Shown: positions 11,680 through 26,465 of the stretch, piece by piece | Layout: each line of letters opens with the position of its first letter | Position numbering within the stretch: the stretch's first letter is position 1 | Assembly (NCBI RefSeq): GCF_019649055.1 | Contig: NW_026570284.1 | Span: 496,001-560,000 of the forward strand | Source: Paramacrobiotus metropolitanus | Taxonomy: Eukaryota; Tardigrada; Eutardigrada; Parachela; Macrobiotidae | DNA length: 64,000 nt | Reading direction: 5' to 3' | Translations under genes and position numbers: made by a program | The notes under the pieces: model-generated | Seen by the model: only the letters and a program-made list of their open reading frames with translations | The model's database searches: none | What the model was told of the DNA's origin: nothing

Positions 11680-13223
11680 CTGGAAGTAGCGTTGTAGAAG
11701 CGAGATCTGTAAAGTGTAAACCCAAAATGAATGTGATGTTTTAATCGCGGTAAAATAGTAGCGCAGTATTTTTGGATTGTTTAGTTTTATTGTTTTGTTC
11801 CGCACGGCTGGTTAGTATATTTTTCCCGCAGTACTTATTGTTAGTCACATACACTTAATAAAAAGTAAATCCTAACTTGCCAGTTTAAAGCGTCGTACAA
11901 AAATAGTAAAAGCGTAAATTTTATTGTTCGCGGGCAATAATGACCGGAAGCGCGAACTATATACTGTACCTATTTTCAAGTTACAACTTAAACGAGCAAT
12001 TTCAGCGATACTTCTATCTATTTCATGATTTATTTTTGTCTCAAAGGCAGCGATGGTTATTTCTGTAGGTTGTAGTTAGGATCGGATAATAGAAAGTACG
12101 GTAGTTTTGAAAACTTTGGTTAAATGAAAAATGAAAGCAGTAAAACAGCGATTGCGTAGTTTGAGGAAGTGTCTATATATGCGCACGCCGGCAAATCGAC
12201 GTCTACTTATAACCGCAACATCCAGGAAGCGTACGTTGTAATCGCTTGACAACTTCCTATCGGCATATATGGCCGTTTCCGTATTCAATACCGATTATGC
12301 AGTCTAAACAACAGTAAACACTTCTGTAAACGAACTTGACCGCACATACGTACACACGATACGGCAATAAACCAAATTAATTTGTCAGGGATTTTGCTGC
12401 ATCACATAGAGCGTTATCGCGGAAGAACCACTGATGCCAGGGTCATTACAAAGATGTTCAGCAAACGTTGTCTCATTATTAGACGGATATTACACGCGAT
12501 CTACTACACATGTGTGGCCTATAATCGCCGGATATGATACATTTGATCGGCGCACCAGGATGGTCAGTACATGACGCGTACGTACAACTGCTGCACCGGA
12601 CAAGCGGCCGGCCAATGTTAAAGGTGTTTAAACATGCATCCAGGTGCAATACCAGTTATCCGCTGTGACGTAGCGCACCGCGAGGTGAAGGTCTGGCCTG
12701 ATTCCCCTGCGTAACACTTGATACGCGTGCTCCATTTGGCGTTATGCATTGTTTTGGTTTTGCATTGCTACCGGTACCGCCCACTTTGCATGGTCCGGTC
12801 GACAAGAGAAAAATGTAGGCGAGGACGATGACTAGGAGTGTGATGATATATAAAGCCGACCATAATTTTAATGATTGGTGTGAGTCAGGTTATTAGTTTA
12901 TTCTTGCAGAACATTTCTCGGCTGCTGCTGGCCGGGTATATCGCGTTCATCAAACCATTTTCCAACAACAGTAGCAGCGCCAGATTGCATCGTGTGTGTT
13001 TTTGCTGGTGCATGCTGCACGCGATTGATAACGCGCCCAGCGAGAAATATCTGCAAGAAATAAAGTTAGGGATTGGTTTTTGTTTGGATATTTTATTTTA
13101 CTATTCATATCTTGCGCATTGGAAACGCCGCGTCGCTGTGATCGTTACAACGCTTTTCCTTGTGTGCATGCGCAGATGAACAATTAATTCGTCTCCATTT
13201 GGTAGTACTTTGCAGTTTTAAAA
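11680..13223. other. Intergenic region upstream of the metalloproteinase
   Basis: It contains the 3' end of the previous gene and the 5' flank of the metalloproteinase. A 102-codon frame at 12871-13179 begins right after a TATA-like motif and probably lies in the metalloproteinase 5' untranslated region. No further exon is supported. Confidence 0.5.
12846..12855 (+). promoter_or_regulatory. Possible TATA box of the metalloproteinase gene
   Basis: ATATATAAAG is a good TATA match 378 bases before the metalloproteinase start codon. An initiator-like GTCAGG follows about 30 bases downstream, which would give a 5' leader of roughly 340 bases. Supported only by motif and position. Confidence 0.35.
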
Positions 13224-16200
13224 ATGCTGGCGCAGCATATGTTGCAAAGTGTTAGCATATTGACCGCTGCAGTTATTGTTTATGCTACGCCATTATTACC
13301 ATTGGAATCGGATCCCGATGTAAGTTAAAAAACTTTACGAACTATAAATACAATTTTAGTGAAGAATCGATCACTTAATTTGCTACATACAAAGAAATGG
13401 TCTAATTAGCTTAGAAAAGTTTTTAATAAGTTTTCATGGCGGATATAGTACGTAACATGCAAAAGCATAGAAATAATTCGCATACCGGTAATATAAATGC
13501 GCATGGACTTGTTATGTACATTTATGTAATTGTAATTCGTGAAGTGCGGTACGGGGCATTAACTGCAGGCCCAGGTACTGTGCAATGCGTTAATTGGTCC
13601 ATTTATCTCGATAGTTGAATAGGAATTAATTTTGCAGGCTCACGGTTATTTGCAAAAATTCGGTTATCTGCAAAAACCTAATCCCGAGACGGGCAGCATC
13701 ATTGACCATGAGCACTTTGCCGATGCGGTGAAGACCTTTCAGACGTTCGCTAACTTACCCATAACCGGTAAGAACCAGCGGCTCGAAGCTGGGGGTTCTA
13801 CTAACACCGCTAACACCGCTAACACCGACACCGCAGCAGCAGCAACACAATTGGCAGACGCTATCAAGTCCTTTCAGAGCTTTGCGGGGCTACCGGAAAC
13901 GGGTAAGGATGCTTGCCCACTGCAGAGTGCAGGCCAGGCAGGCATCCTGCCGGTCAGCTTCTGCTGCAGCACCGTGAATCATTTCCCCTGCGCGTATTTG
14001 ATTCACATGTGTGCACGATGACTCAGCGCAAAATCAATAGGTTTTACGTACTAGTGGCAATTTTTGTACGCGATCGCCGTTATGTATGATTATTGCTGTA
14101 AATATTTAGGGCACAATTTTCAATCAATTTATAATGTGTGCATGTGTATGTACAGGTGTCACGCCGGTGTTTGCAGAACCTTCAGTTAAACAGTTTGTCT
14201 GTTTTACTGCACTTGAGTACAACACCTTGACCACATATGTATGTGATTCTAATTACGATGTTGTAACTGGTTGCAGGTGTGTTGGATGCGGAAACTAAGC
14301 GCATGATGGCCGCACCTCGATGCGGTGTACCTGATGTTGTGGATGGCGAAACACCGCCGCCTAGCGGACAGACTCATAAGCGCCGCAAGCGTTTTGTCCT
14401 GCAGGGCAGCAAATGGAAGGTCAAGGATTTGACGTGGTCAGTTTCGCAGATGACCAGTCAGTTGAACCGCGGTGATGTGGAGTCGCAACTTGCTCGCGCT
14501 TGGAAGGTAAAAACTAATATCTAATATCTATATATGTTTATGACATCTGCCACATTCCGATTACGTGCTAATATAGTATTAATGGTAATAGACACAAACT
14601 GCGATTTACGAGACTTAATAATGAAAATGTTTTATTTAAATTTTTATCTGTAGACCATTTAAGTAAATAGTAACAGAATAGAACCTTTCATGAATCTATG
14701 ATATCGTGGTAAGCAACTAAGCATAAACATTTTGCATAAAATTGCTGAATGAAGTTTGACAGAGAATTAAGGATCAGCATTATGTATAGAAATTTCCTAA
14801 CACTCACACTGTCAATTACAGTAACTGAATCGGATTTTGAGACACATGCTAAACATTCCATAAACAGCAATTGTCACATTATACACGTGGTTGCTATTTG
14901 CAGATATGGTCTGATAATTCGGATCTGACCTTCACCAAATCAAACGGCGGGAATGTGCACATCGATGTGCGATTTGCGAAATTCGAGCACGGCGACGGCG
15001 ATCCTTTTGATGGACCTGGGAAAACACTTGCTCATGCTTACTTTCCACAGTAAGATAACACGATTAAATTTTGCCGTTTATCTTGCATAGAATAATGTGT
15101 TGACGAGGCCCATGCATCGTGCAGATACGGTGGTGACGCTCATTTCGACGAATCCGAATCGTGGACAACCGGAAGATATGGTACATATCTACCAATTAAT
15201 TAAAACAATTTTCCATTTATTCCCATAAAGGAAAAATGAATTAACATAATATCTCCTTTGCCAATTCGCGTAGTATTTTCAACAGTTAACGTTGTGATTT
15301 CGACGGATAAGCGTACATATGTACATCGTACAATGCTTACTGAAAAGTTTATGGATTCTAATAACATTACAGGTACGAATTTATTCCAAGTCGCCGCGCA
15401 TGAATTCGGACATTCCCTGGGCCTGTCCCATTCTAATGTCCGCTCCTCCCTGATGGCCCCGTTTTATCGCGGCTACGACGATAACCTCCAACTGGATCCC
15501 GATGATATCGCCGCCATTCAGGATATTTATGGGCCACCTAGTTTCGGTCGCAACCGTATTTCCGTGTCGCAGCCGGCATCCACACCGGCACCACCCCCAA
15601 CGCGACCACCCGCACCGACCGCCGTCCGTCCGCGTCCGTACATTCCACAGGGCCCCGGTGTCAGCGTCTGCCAATCGCCCACCGTCGACGCCATCACCGT
15701 GACAGCGGATGGCATCACGTACGCGTTTAAAGACGATATGTACTATCAGCTGACCGATTACGGCGTGGAAATCGGCTATCCCAGAAAAATAGCCGAGGAT
15801 TGGTTTGGCCTACCCGGAAAGCTCGATGCTGCGCTGACGTGGAGTGACGGAAAAACATTCTTCTTCAAGGTAAACATAAAAATAAAAATACGGATATATA
15901 TCAAAATATGTACATAAAAACGTAAAATAATGTACATATAGACATATATCTTTTTATATTCAGATATGGACTTTCGGGTTAAGCGCAGAAATTTTGAAGT
16001 GTAAAAATTCAGGCGTTTTGTCGAAAAATTATGAGTACTCGTTCAAAGTGTTATGGTTATTAATGTTTTAGGGAGACAAGTATTGGCGATTCGAAAACAA
16101 AATCCCGAAGAAAGGTTATCCAAAATCAATCAGTAAAGGCTTCGCCGGCATCCCTAATGATATCGATGCGGCTTTTGTTTGGAGCGGAAACGGAAACACA

Positions 16201-16848
16201 TATTTCATTAAAGGTAGACGTTATTTTAAATTGCTGTGTAAATCATTATTTTAAACTGCTGTATTCATATTAGGCACGCAGTATTGGCGCTACGACAGCA
16301 CCGCATCCAGTCCTGTGTCCAGTGACTATCCAAAATCGTTGAGTACATGGAGCGGTCTTCCGCCCCGTATTGACGCGGCCTTCCAATGGAAAAATGGCAA
16401 AACCTTCTTCTTCTCGGGCCCCAATTATTACCGCTTCAACGATAAGAAATTCGCAGTAGAAGCGGATTATCCACGGCCCAACGATGTCTGGTGGTTCGGT
16501 TGCCGGTCAGATAATAAAAAAGACTTTGTCGCCTCCGGCAACACCATCGATAGCGTTTTTAAACCACTTAGCGCGCGTTTCCCTTATCACCCGTGGTTCT
16601 CGAAAATAGTTCCTTCGTATGCATTCCCGGATAACCATATTGACGACGCAATGGAGGAACTCAACGATATGGGTGTGCGGCCGAAGGAGGAGCAGGTCGT
16701 CAACGTATCAGTCGACGAACAACTTCCGGTGGCGCATGCCCAAATGGTAGAGTCGCATCCTATAACCATCAGTGCATCTGGTAAAATTGGTATTTCTTTC
16801 CTGATGATTACATTAATACTGGCCCTTCAAAAGTTGTTAGCGATGTAA
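13224..16848 (+). CDS. Matrix metalloproteinase, membrane-anchored type
   Basis: Zinc endopeptidase of the cell surface or matrix. Eight exons: 13224-13319, 13638-13902, 14277-14506, 14904-15049, 15125-15180, 15373-15869, 16072-16213 and 16274-16848, giving 668 residues. A signal peptide is followed by a prodomain with the cysteine switch PRCGVPD (134-140) and a furin site KRRKR (155-159). The catalytic domain carries [11 protein letters not shown] (274-284; His274, Glu275, His278, His284) and a Met-turn at Met292. A Pro/Thr hinge leads to a four-blade hemopexin domain that closes with WWFGC. The last 22 residues are hydrophobic ([19 protein letters not shown]), which fits a GPI-anchor signal or membrane anchor. 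Oddity: the prodomain contains a second copy of its helix segment (residues 60-76 and 105-121). The furin site predicts activation during secretion. Confidence 0.95.
13719..13904 (+). repeat. Internal duplication in the metalloproteinase prodomain
   Basis: Codons for [17 protein letters not shown] (from 13719) and [17 protein letters not shown] (from 13854) are 135 bases apart and clearly homologous. They are joined by an Asn-Thr-Ala repeat linker (13802-13827). Each copy ends in the same G|GTAAG splice-donor context, at 13768 and 13903. Confidence 0.85.
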
Positions 16849-17271
16849 ATAATTTGATACTTTGTTATCTTGTGATAGTTGACAAAACGGTTCTGATTGA
16901 ACGCGATCATAGGTGCTAGTATTTTGTTCGGTATTTGGTTTTTTATACAGATTGTTCCCCTGTTACTGGTACAAACTTATATGAAGTTTTATTAGAAATG
17001 TGATTATTTTTTGTTGAATTTACGAACACTCCGTGCGGATGCAAATAAATTTATCGGATTATTATTGTCAAAATTCACAGTTGCAGAACGACAGGAGAAT
17101 GAAAAATACACCGATAACGAGCTCGGTGCATCAGAAACCAATCAATTAAAAAACTCGAATTCTGCAGTAAAGTCGCAACCGCCAAAAACGTATGTATGTA
17201 CAGTACATAAAACAATTACGAATAAAACATTCATACGAACTTCACAGAACAATTAATTTTAAACGCTGAAT

Positions 17272-18387
17272 TACAGCCCTGCCGGGCCAAGTTGGGGCAC
17301 TTTTGTTAAACAATTAGCAAATATTTTTATTATTAGCTTTGTTTCTATGTTTAAACTATTCCCGTGTAACTTTTTATCGCCAATCCAAAAACACTAAAAT
17401 CGGGGTGTTTTGATTTGACAGTAGGGAGCCGAAGGTTGATTTAGGGGGTGAGGTAGTAGTCCTGTGTGGGATCCTTACAACTGCAACTCTAAAAAATTCA
17501 CCGATCAATATTTTTGCGTGAGCTTTTCTGCAAACTGTTGAGTGACCAAAAAGGTATTTGTCACGGGTCAGAACAAAAATCTTGAGCAATCAGTGGTTGA
17601 CTTGGCCTAACCACAAGGGACACCTCCCATAGACTTGCATGTTAAAAGTGGCCTAACGAGGAAGGTGGGTGCCTAACGCATAGAGTGAGGTGACCTAAAA
17701 ACTATTACTCTCTATGAATAAGTCATAGGCCCTCTTAGTCCACTTTGATGTGCCGAGAAATTCTTGCCTCATAGGCGGGGAGGTGGAGTGGCAGAAGAGT
17801 GGGACAAAAAAACAGAAAAGCTGCAGCAACAAAACCTTAAGATGGCTGTCGAAGTTTGTTGGAAACGAGTGTCTTCCGCTTCTTACATGGATTGAAAACA
17901 TGGAGCTGACGCTTATTGCTTTGGGAACGAGATTTTAAGAAACGGCTTTCTCTGGCATTCTGCGGCTGCGCGGCGAGGTCGAAGATAAGGTCACCCTTCA
18001 CTTTGACGCTGCTCGCCGACGGTGTGCAAAGGTCATAGAGCCTTGGCTGAAATCGCCTGTTGTCAAGCACTTCCAACAGAAGAATTGAATGATAATCAGC
18101 TGTAGTTTATCACCTTTAAACTACGGTCTCAACCGAATTTTTAAAAAAATAATGAGTGGGAGGTAAGCTGTCACTCCATACGGGTTTAGAGGTATTTTTA
18201 AGTTGGTCGACTTTAGTTTTCACCTCCCTGTGATTGTAAGCATCTTCTAAACAAAGAGACCTATAGTTCAAAAGATGCCTGACACCTTCGGCAATCAAGT
18301 TAAAAATAAATATTTATTTATTTGTTGACGGCAGACATGTAGTAATTTTTAGAAAAAACTGCCCCAACTTGGCCCGGCAGGGCTGTA
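17272..18387. mobile_element. DNA transposon with 28 bp perfect terminal inverted repeats
   Basis: Positions 17272-17299 are the exact reverse complement of 18360-18387. The ends read TA-CAGCCCTGCCGGGC inward, so the element starts with CAG and is bounded by TA, as for Tc1/mariner-type insertion at a TA target. Total length is 1116 bases. No intact transposase is present: internal frames are under 80 codons. The longest coding-like piece runs on the plus strand from 17750 to about 18087, broken by one stop at 17936. It is therefore probably non-autonomous or degenerate. The right end lies 58 bases from the BTB gene's stop codon. Confidence 0.85.
17750..18087 (+). pseudogene. Degenerate frame inside the transposon
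   Basis: One phase stays open except for a single TAA at 17936-17938. Before it the frame reads MPRNSCLIGGEVEWQKSG and on through a Trp/Leu-rich segment; after it come GILRLRGEVEDKV and EPWLKSPVVKHFQQKN, then a stop. The composition is protein-like and continuous across the stop, which suggests a decayed transposase or captured host sequence. I do not recognise the family, and no DDE-type motif is visible. Confidence 0.3.
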
Positions 18388-18444
18388 TTTAAAGCAAAAC
18401 ACAAACAAACAAAAATTCATATACAACATTTTCTCACAATTCCG

Positions 18445-20479
18445 TTACTCTTCTTCACGGATTCGAAAGTTCTTAATAGAGGTACTTGATTTGGGAAGAA
18501 ACGACACGTTGCGGAACAAATCTTGAATATCATCGGTATCTCTCACACAGCCAAACACCGCGCTGTGATTAGCAGCGGGTTTCCTCCAAGCAGCTATACG
18601 AAGGCCAGTAATAATATTCTTTTCTCCAACATCCCATTCCAACCAGCAAGCACCCATCTCCGAATGTGACAACACGGAAGCCTCTTCGATTACCGCTGGC
18701 CCAGGGCTTTTGCAACTGGAAAACTCATTTGCATAGCCTCCAAACTGAATGCGAAAATGCCCTTCAACGATTTGCCGCACAAAACGACAACATTCCGGAG
18801 CGTAGTCCGGATACATTATAACCCACACGTTAGAAGGTGACCAGCACGTGTCTTTCAACATAGTGTTAACAAAAGTAAATTTGCAGTGGTACCGATTCGG
18901 AGGAGACATTCGAGGCGTGGCAAGGAAGGGCGGAACTGGCTTTTCTGTTCCATGCATATGTTCAAAAATCTCGCGCACATTACGATCAGTCAGCACACCA
19001 TCCTGTAATAAAAAACTTTCAAGACAGATATTCCAGACAGACGCATAGAATCTTTACCTTTACAGGTCCGTCACACAGTTCAGTAGCAGAGAAGGCTGGA
19101 AAACGAATGGAATACAACAGTGATCCAAAGGATTCGCGTAAATTATCAGCGGCGTTCGCAACATTGTGCTTTACCCACCTAAAACCGAAACGGAAAAATG
19201 CGATAATTCTTAGAGGTGTGATCTCTCCAAAAGGATCCAAACTTTGAAGCTCGAATTCGAACTGCTCACTTGCAAACATGCTGATAGATCTCCTTTTCGG
19301 ATGCTTTCAAGTTCGGCTGATCCAAGATTTCTTTCACACAAGGAAGGGAAATATCGAGGAAGCCTTCGCTACTCAATATGTACGGTGCGGAACGCGAGAT
19401 TTCTGCTAACGCCATTATCGCAAGATTTTCTTCGTCCAAATATCGAGCCTAAATCAAAGCTAAAATCAGACAAAACTATATTAACATTTTTACAAATGTG
19501 TAAAACCGCATCCAGACTCGAGTAACAAAGCAGCTTTTCCACTGCGTACGATCCTAACTAAAGCAATACCATCATAACAGCATTCAGTGCAAAATTAAGA
19601 ATTTCGACTTTTTAAGCAGTGATACCAGTCTATTTTTCATACTTCTATATTCTATATTTGGAATAGAAGTACCTGCTGAAAAATCAAGCAAACAATGTCC
19701 GCATGGACCAGTTCCAACCACGACTGAATGTGATCGCGACATGCCCTCGCCAGCTTAGAGATGAGATACTTTTTGGAGCAATACAATAAATTCAAGACAT
19801 TCTCCATCGTTGCAATCTCTTCCCTAATCTCAAAATCCGTGTCGTCAGCGTAGGCGTATCTGCTCGGAAATATCTGAGACTAGCAAATGTACAGTCAAGC
19901 CGCGCGTACAGACCGTCAACAGCGAAAATAGAAGCACGTATTTATTAAAACCTAATTATACAGTAAATAATACAATGAAGCACTTTCATATACGTACTGA
20001 ATAAAGAAAAGCATATAATGAAGTAAAATATATAATGAAGTATACCTGCTGAGCACAGATAGTACAGTACTCACTGGAGCATCAGCTGAAATGCTGCCGG
20101 TGTAATATCAGAAAGTTCAATGGTTTCCTCTGTGGACTGGCTTAACGGCCCATAAAACATCGCCTGGAACACGGCGCTCACCAAGGACAGCACGAATCTA
20201 AACAACAGCACTTGCGAGTTACCGCACAGCAACAATGCAACATCAGCACAGACAACAAGAAGAGAAAAAATCAAAACATGAATTAATTTTTACTGCCAGG
20301 ACATTTTACTTGTGACACTTGAAGATTTGTTTTGGTTGACCATCTCCATTTCCCACAAGAAAGGTAACATCGCTGGGAATTTCTTCATCGGGATGATCCA
20401 AGAGATAACGCGCTCGCTTGTGAAGGTGTTTGCTGGAGCGCCAGTCCTTCTGGGCCTTGTGGCTAGATTCTTCGGACAT
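18445..20479 (-). CDS. BTB-BACK domain protein (BTBD-like)
   Basis: Six exons on the minus strand: 20479-20310, 20197-20075, 19859-19673, 19448-19270, 19178-19058 and 19002-18445, all GT-AG and phase-consistent, giving 445 residues. The start is the ATG of MSEESSHKAQKDW. The BTB domain spans about residues 30-125, with the typical core DVTFLVG, IFKCHKFVLSLVS and VFQAMFYGPL. The BACK domain follows (TMENVLNLLYCSKKYLI, then LARACRDHIQSWLEL and the helix FQQARYLDEENLAIM), to about residue 260. The C-terminal exon is less conserved and I cannot assign its fold; BTBD1/2/3/6 proteins carry a PHR domain there, but the match is not clear. Such proteins typically serve as Cullin-3 substrate adaptors (family knowledge). 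The gene shares a 1 kb divergent spacer with adenosylhomocysteinase. Confidence 0.9.
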
Positions 20480-21441
20480 CGTAATGCAGTGCAAGTTGTC
20501 GAAACGGAAGGTAAACACAACAAAACAGCGCCAAAGCTAACACACGATTCAGGAAGCGATTAACTCGAAGAATGAAGCAGTTCCTGTTCACAAATACGTA
20601 GTGACTAGTTACTCTAACTTTAGGCAGAACTGTAGATGAAAAACAGAAAATGAATTTTTGTATAATGTGGAATACAGACTTCAACTTGGAGTCTGTGGAA
20701 CTACAGTACTAGCAGGCCGCAGGTTCAGCGGTATTGTCGGAATGAACGGCGCTGAGTCGGTTCAACAGGTCCCCTTGCCGACTGAAGGATCTGAGTCACC
20801 GGCTAGCCTATCGGCCCGGTAATGAGCCATACCGCTTAAAACGCTCTCTTTTAGAATATGAGATTAAAACTTCTATACCAAATTTTAATCATATTTTTCA
20901 AAACTAAAACTGAATTCGCCTGTGGCGAAATGTATTTTTGTGAATCTTGTGAATCACAAAATCTGCCGGCGCGTTTGGCCCTTTATAACTTGCTCACTGA
21001 TTCGCCGTCCACTCGGCCTAATTAACCGGTTTGTGCAACCGATCAAACCTGCAGGGCATTTCGAAATTTTTGGATTTTTGGATTCCATCTCCATGCCGAG
21101 CGCTCGGTGCTACTTGAACAGGCTTTAGTAGTGCATGAAAACCTTTGAAGCTTCGTTTCTGCTTCTGCAAAAACACCGGGATCATAGCGACCAGCTTGAT
21201 ATAATCGACAAACGTCCAGAATTCACCTCTTATACATATTGAAAAGTGAGGAACCAGGTTTGTATTAGTGTAACATGTATTTTTGTGTGCATCTTAGGCA
21301 GCTGCACAGTTTCTCCACTCGCTCAAGATGGATCGGCTTTGTCGACCAACAGCGATGGCTTCCTAGTTGCTTACCTTCAGCCGACGTTTCATAGATTATT
21401 GTGAGAGTTTAGTTCATGATGCATTTTAGGAATACAGAAAA
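20480..21441. other. Divergent intergenic region
   Basis: It separates the starts of the BTB gene (minus) and adenosylhomocysteinase (plus) and must hold both promoters. Near 21330 a short ATG frame (MDRLCRPTAMAS, stop) precedes the adenosylhomocysteinase start. A TTTTAG|G acceptor-like site at about 21430 suggests a non-coding 5' exon and an intron in the leader. Confidence 0.4.
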
Positions 21442-24146
<2,705 letters not shown>

Positions 24147-24429
24147 GAATTCCGGCTTTGACAGTCCCGATGTTACGGTGCTCAGTATTTACCGTGGTGG
24201 CTTAGTTTTATTCTTTTACTATGTTGGTGTGGGTTAGTGATTCTTTTTCGGGAAACATTCTGGATAAATGGCAGTTAGTAGGAGCGTTCTTTAATAATAT
24301 TTGGTATAAAATGGGATGATATTTCTACAGGCGAACGCGTTTAATAATAAGCACAAGTTGTTGTAATATTCAACCAGCTTTGAAAATGGTCTGCTTGTTA
24401 AACGCAGACATAAACGAAGCACACAAGTT

Positions 24430-25632
24430 CTAGAAGAAACTGCGCAAATTGAGAACCGGTGTGTCGAAGCGAACAACAATGTTATTTCCGGTCCGGCGCG
24501 ATAAGAGTTTCTTGTCATCGCCTTTGCTGGCAGCGGAGCGCTGCAAGCAGAATTTCATTTAGAGATGAAGTAAGAACATCATTATCACAATGCCTTATTA
24601 TGTATTACGTACGCTTCGTGCTCTTTGGCTGCGACGATGTCGTTTGACCACACTGTGAGGCGATTTCTGACTCTACAAAGAAAAGTATAAGTATAATTGG
24701 TGGTTGGGGCAGAACTGGGTTAGTATGCAATCAAAGATAAACTTACGAATGATGCTATTAATATCCGGACTAAATTTACTTAATTTTATGATGGAATAGC
24801 ATTATCTCAGGTCAATTCCGTTTCATATAAACGCACATTTTTGTGTGTTCTGCATTTAAGACTTATGTTAGCAAAAACCCCAAGTACTGTAATTTACAAA
24901 ACGGCAAAATCTGTACGAGTATAAGACGTATGACTATGAATTACGTACTCGCTTCTTTCCGCCTCGTTTGATCCCGCTCGCGGTAGCATGACCTCCCTAG
25001 GAGAAAAAACCAATAATTTTGTTGATGAATTCCACCTACGTTTTCGTATTTCCACTAAACTGTTATTTTTTAAAATTTGAAAGAAATGCCGAAAACATTG
25101 GTTACGTTAAGTGGTTGACTACGCCTACAGAAATTTGTTAAAGTTTGTAATTACAGCTCCAGTATCGTTTTGCCGGAGTGACTGTCTTCGAATAACACAT
25201 TTATGAAAAATTTGGAAAATACTTTGGTACTGTACTTCGAATTATACGTTATTGATATTTCGAATTATATAATACTGATTTTATGAAATTATAAGATGTT
25301 GTTTTAATATCAGTAGTATAAGTAGATAACTACTTGTGAAGCTAATTAAAAGACTTTCGATAGATCATAGAAGTACTTATAGATTAATACACAATTTAGC
25401 CTAAAATTAACTATAGCCTGTAAATAAATCGTGCCGGAAAATGAAAATTTATAAGGTTATTGATTGCGCATGAACCCAGTGCTATGCTTACCGCCCATGA
25501 ACCGGAACGTGAGCCCAATTTGTCAGACTTCTTCTTGTTTGCCGCCGTTTTCCGTTCGGTCTTCTTCGCGGCCTTTTTCGCTGGGCCACCAAGACCGGCC
25601 AATCCTGCCGGTGACAAATTTGGAGACGACAT
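24430..25632 (-). CDS. Small, highly basic uncharacterised protein, 119 residues
   Basis: Four exons on the minus strand: 25632-25492, 24996-24949, 24672-24613 and 24540-24430. All introns are GT-AG with strong donors (GTAAGC, GTACGT, GTACGT) and every junction is phase 0. The protein starts MSSPNLSPAGLAGLGGPAKK and is then lysine/arginine-rich throughout (KKAAKKTERKTAANKKKSDK, IKRGGKKR, VKRHRRSQRARS), with a hydrophobic end (VVRFDTPVLNLRSFF). It has no cysteine, signal peptide or membrane segment. Composition predicts a disordered, nucleic-acid-binding or nucleolar protein, which is inference. I do not recognise the family. Consistency of four short exons supports a real gene, but there is no similarity support. 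Confidence 0.6.
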
Positions 25633-26322
25633 TGATTCGAGTATGGAGTACGCCTAACGGAAGGGAATACGATGAAAGAACTGGGATACTACTGGGTCTT
25701 CCGGTGTCTAGTTCCTTATCCGCTTAGTATACTGTGCAGATTATGAAAACATCTTGTTGTAACCAAAAACTATTCGCTGGATCAAACGCCAAGGTGGAGG
25801 AAATATTTCGGCTAGGTCGTTGTCATGGGGTTGGAGGGAATAAAGTGCATGTAATAATAACACTCAGCATTTTCAATGGTGCGGTGTGATATTTAAGTAC
25901 AGTAATGTATTGTATTGCAAATATCTATTTTGTGTACAAGTACTTACTTAGTGTTAATAGTGCAGTATAACTACCGTAGTACTGCATACGAAAATTAATA
26001 TTGACTGAGTAAAGTTATACATGCACGGTATCATCGGTATGTACAATTGTATGTGCCATACTTAATATTATTAACTATTGTCTATTATTAAAGTCAGCCA
26101 AAATACTACTCACTAAGTAAGATTAAGATACCACTAAGATTTATTAATAAGTATTTTCTGAAAATTCTGTACTCGTACTCGTACTAATTATAAGCAGATC
26201 CGCCGTACAGCTTGCATTACTTTTTGTCGGTAACTAAGTTTCGGTATATTTTATAATGAGTAGTACTTCTACAAATCAGTTTTGTTTTTGTTCTCCGTTA
26301 GATTTGTATCTGTATATACAAG

Positions 26323-26351
26323 CCCAACCTCGGCCTCCGGCCTCGGTTGGG
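26323..26351. repeat. GC-rich hairpin
   Basis: CCCAACC at 26323-26329 pairs with GGTTGGG at 26345-26351, with an inner GGCC/GGCC pairing. It stands out in very AT-rich surroundings. Its role is unknown; a structured terminator or repeat remnant is possible. Confidence 0.5.
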
Positions 26352-26465
26352 AAACTGTAGCATTGAATTTTGATTATTGTTTTATTTTTTATAATTGTTA
26401 ATAATGATTATGGAATTATTGATTAGCAAACTTTACTGTAATATGACGAACTACTACCGCTCTGC

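Noticed and set aside
12871-13179. 102-codon frame with hydrophobic stretches just after a TATA-like motif
   Set aside because: It is in the probable 5' leader of the metalloproteinase, not in frame with it through any clear splice site, and has no recognisable domain.
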